Source: Acidimicrobiaceae bacterium (GTDB lineage Bacteria; Actinomycetota; Acidimicrobiia; Acidimicrobiales; Palsa-688). From it: DNA of 6,350 nt. A program made the position numbers and the translations under genes. The stretch spans positions 1-6,350 of the forward strand of contig JAUTXM010000423.1 of NCBI GenBank assembly GCA_030838025.1, read 5' to 3'. The notes beneath the pieces are model-generated. The model searched no databases. It worked only from the letters and a program-made list of their open reading frames with translations, and had not been told where the DNA came from. Of the stretch, positions 5,447 through 6,350 are shown in pieces. Each line of letters starts with the position of its first letter. The first letter of the stretch is position 1.

Positions 5447-6350
5447 CGGTGTTTGAGTCAGGTCGTAGATCGTGACGCCGCCGATGGTCTGCGCGGCGAA
5501 GTGGCTGGTGACCCAGGTCGTGATCTCACTGGAGGTACCGGCCGTCGCGCCATTCCCTCCGCCGAGAGCGGGGGCGCCGATTCCGCCGCCACCGCCGGGG
5601 CCGCCGTCAGCGCCGCCACCGCCGATGAAGTAGTGGATCCTTCCTGCCGCCACGTCGCGCTGGAACTGGGCCAGCGTCGGTGAGGGGTCGGTCCCGTTGA
5701 AGCCGCCGATCGCCATGACCGGCGACGAGGTGGCCAGCTGGTAGCCGGCTGCGGTGTTCGATCCGACGGCTGCCGCAACCCACGTGTACTGGGCGCTTCC
5801 CTGCCGGAGCAGCGAGGTCAAGGCGCCCGTCGGGGTACTTCCGGTCAGCAAACCGCCAGCACCGCGGCCAAGGGCGCCCCCACCGAACCCGCCGCGAGGA
5901 CCCCCAGCGACGGTTGGTCCGGCCGAGGGGATGGCCCCGCCGTGAGCCGTGGCCACCGTGGCAAGGGTGTAGCTCGCGGGCCCCGCCAGGCCGATGACGA
6001 CCGAGCCGAGTGCGAGCGCAACCGCGACCCTGAGACCCATTTGGCGGGGCAGGTGCGCCCACGCCATGAGCAGCCCGGCCAGCGCCAGCCCGCCCATGAG
6101 GACCACCGTTGCCAGCCACGGGTGCCAGGTCGGAGTCCGGCGTAACAACACGTACGCCCAGATGGCCGTGGCCGCCAGGGCCGACGCCAGCCCCGCTCTG
6201 GCCGCCCACCCAGAACGCCGCCTCCACAACGCGGCGCCGCCGACGCCCACCAGCGCCCCGACGGCCGGCGCCAGCGCCACGGTGTAATACGGGTGGATGA
6301 TGCCCCGGCCGAAGCTGAAGACGACCGCGGTCACGGCGAGCCACCCGCCC
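5435..6350 (-). CDS. GT39-type membrane glycosyltransferase (YkcB/ArnT-like), C-terminal part (5' partial)
   Basis: This is the C-terminal third or so of a polytopic GT-C glycosyltransferase, which would transfer a sugar from a polyprenyl-phosphate donor to an extracytoplasmic acceptor. The frame runs to the window edge (GGWLAVTAVVFSFGRGI), so the start and the catalytic N-terminal loop are outside. Visible parts, numbered from the Val codon at 6334: the conserved FSFGRGIIHPYYTVALAPA (6-24), about four transmembrane helices (roughly 15-36, 44-64, 70-92, 99-125), a Gly-rich linker (about 130-163), then a soluble outer domain with YTWVAAAVGSNTAAGYQLA, PVMAIGGFNGTDPSPTLAQF and IHYFIGGGG. That domain is interrupted by a second Gly-rich loop and ends GGVTIYDLTQ. 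These segments recur in actinobacterial family 39 proteins annotated as putative mannosyltransferases. Donor and acceptor cannot be inferred here. It is convergent with, and probably unrelated in function to, the plus-strand cluster. Confidence 0.88.
   Translation of the reverse strand, partial: GGWLAVTAVVFSFGRGIIHPYYTVALAPAVGALVGVGGAALWRRRSGWAARAGLASALAATAIWAYVLLRRTPTWHPWLATVVLMGGLALAGLLMAWAHLPRQMGLRVAVALALGSVVIGLAGPASYTLATVATAHGGAIPSAGPTVAGGPRGGFGGGALGRGAGGLLTGSTPTGALTSLLRQGSAQYTWVAAAVGSNTAAGYQLATSSPVMAIGGFNGTDPSPTLAQFQRDVAAGRIHYFIGGGGADGGPGGGGGIGAPALGGGNGATAGTSSEITTWVTSHFAAQTIGGVTIYDLTQTPSGG

Overview
This window is GC-rich bacterial chromosome of actinobacterial type. It has GTG starts, four-base start/stop overlaps and, in order, mfd, a parvulin lipoprotein, mazG, eno and ftsB/divIC. 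Mycobacteria have a similar core (mfd, mazG, a lipoprotein, eno, ftsB-like). The details here point away from mycobacteria and towards a deep-branching actinobacterium such as Acidimicrobiia: a secreted parvulin next to mfd, a MazG fused to a tetrapyrrole-methylase-like domain as in Bacillus YabN, and a GT39 enzyme with a glycine-rich outer domain. That placement is inference, because no rRNA or other marker is present.

Layout: (1) 1-1037 (+) is the 3' end of mfd, the transcription-repair coupling factor, with an 83-residue Gly/Ser-rich insert in its C-terminal domain. (2) 1034-2224 (+) is a lipoprotein with a parvulin-type peptidyl-prolyl isomerase domain. Its start overlaps the mfd stop. 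(3) 2231-3658 (+) is a YabN-like MazG nucleotide pyrophosphohydrolase. (4) 3659-3772 is the only sizeable gap, holding a small inverted repeat and a duplicated Shine-Dalgarno-containing segment. (5) 3773-5059 (+) is enolase with all catalytic residues visible. (6) 5056-5415 (+) is an FtsB/DivIC-type septum protein overlapping the eno stop. (7) 5435-6350 (-) is the C-terminal part of a membrane glycosyltransferase of the GT39/YkcB type, convergent with the cluster and cut by the window end.

The five plus-strand genes look like one or two operons: mfd, parvulin and mazG are tightly packed, and eno and ftsB form a second coupled pair. They are mostly housekeeping functions: DNA repair, extracytoplasmic folding, nucleotide-pool cleaning, glycolysis and division. 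I see no mobile element, CRISPR array, RNA gene, phage gene or defence gene, and no evidence of a new multi-gene system. The oddest features are at small scale: two separate 12-bp in-frame tandem repeats about 300 bp apart, one in the mfd insert and one in the signal-peptide region of the next gene, and the repeated leader segment before eno.
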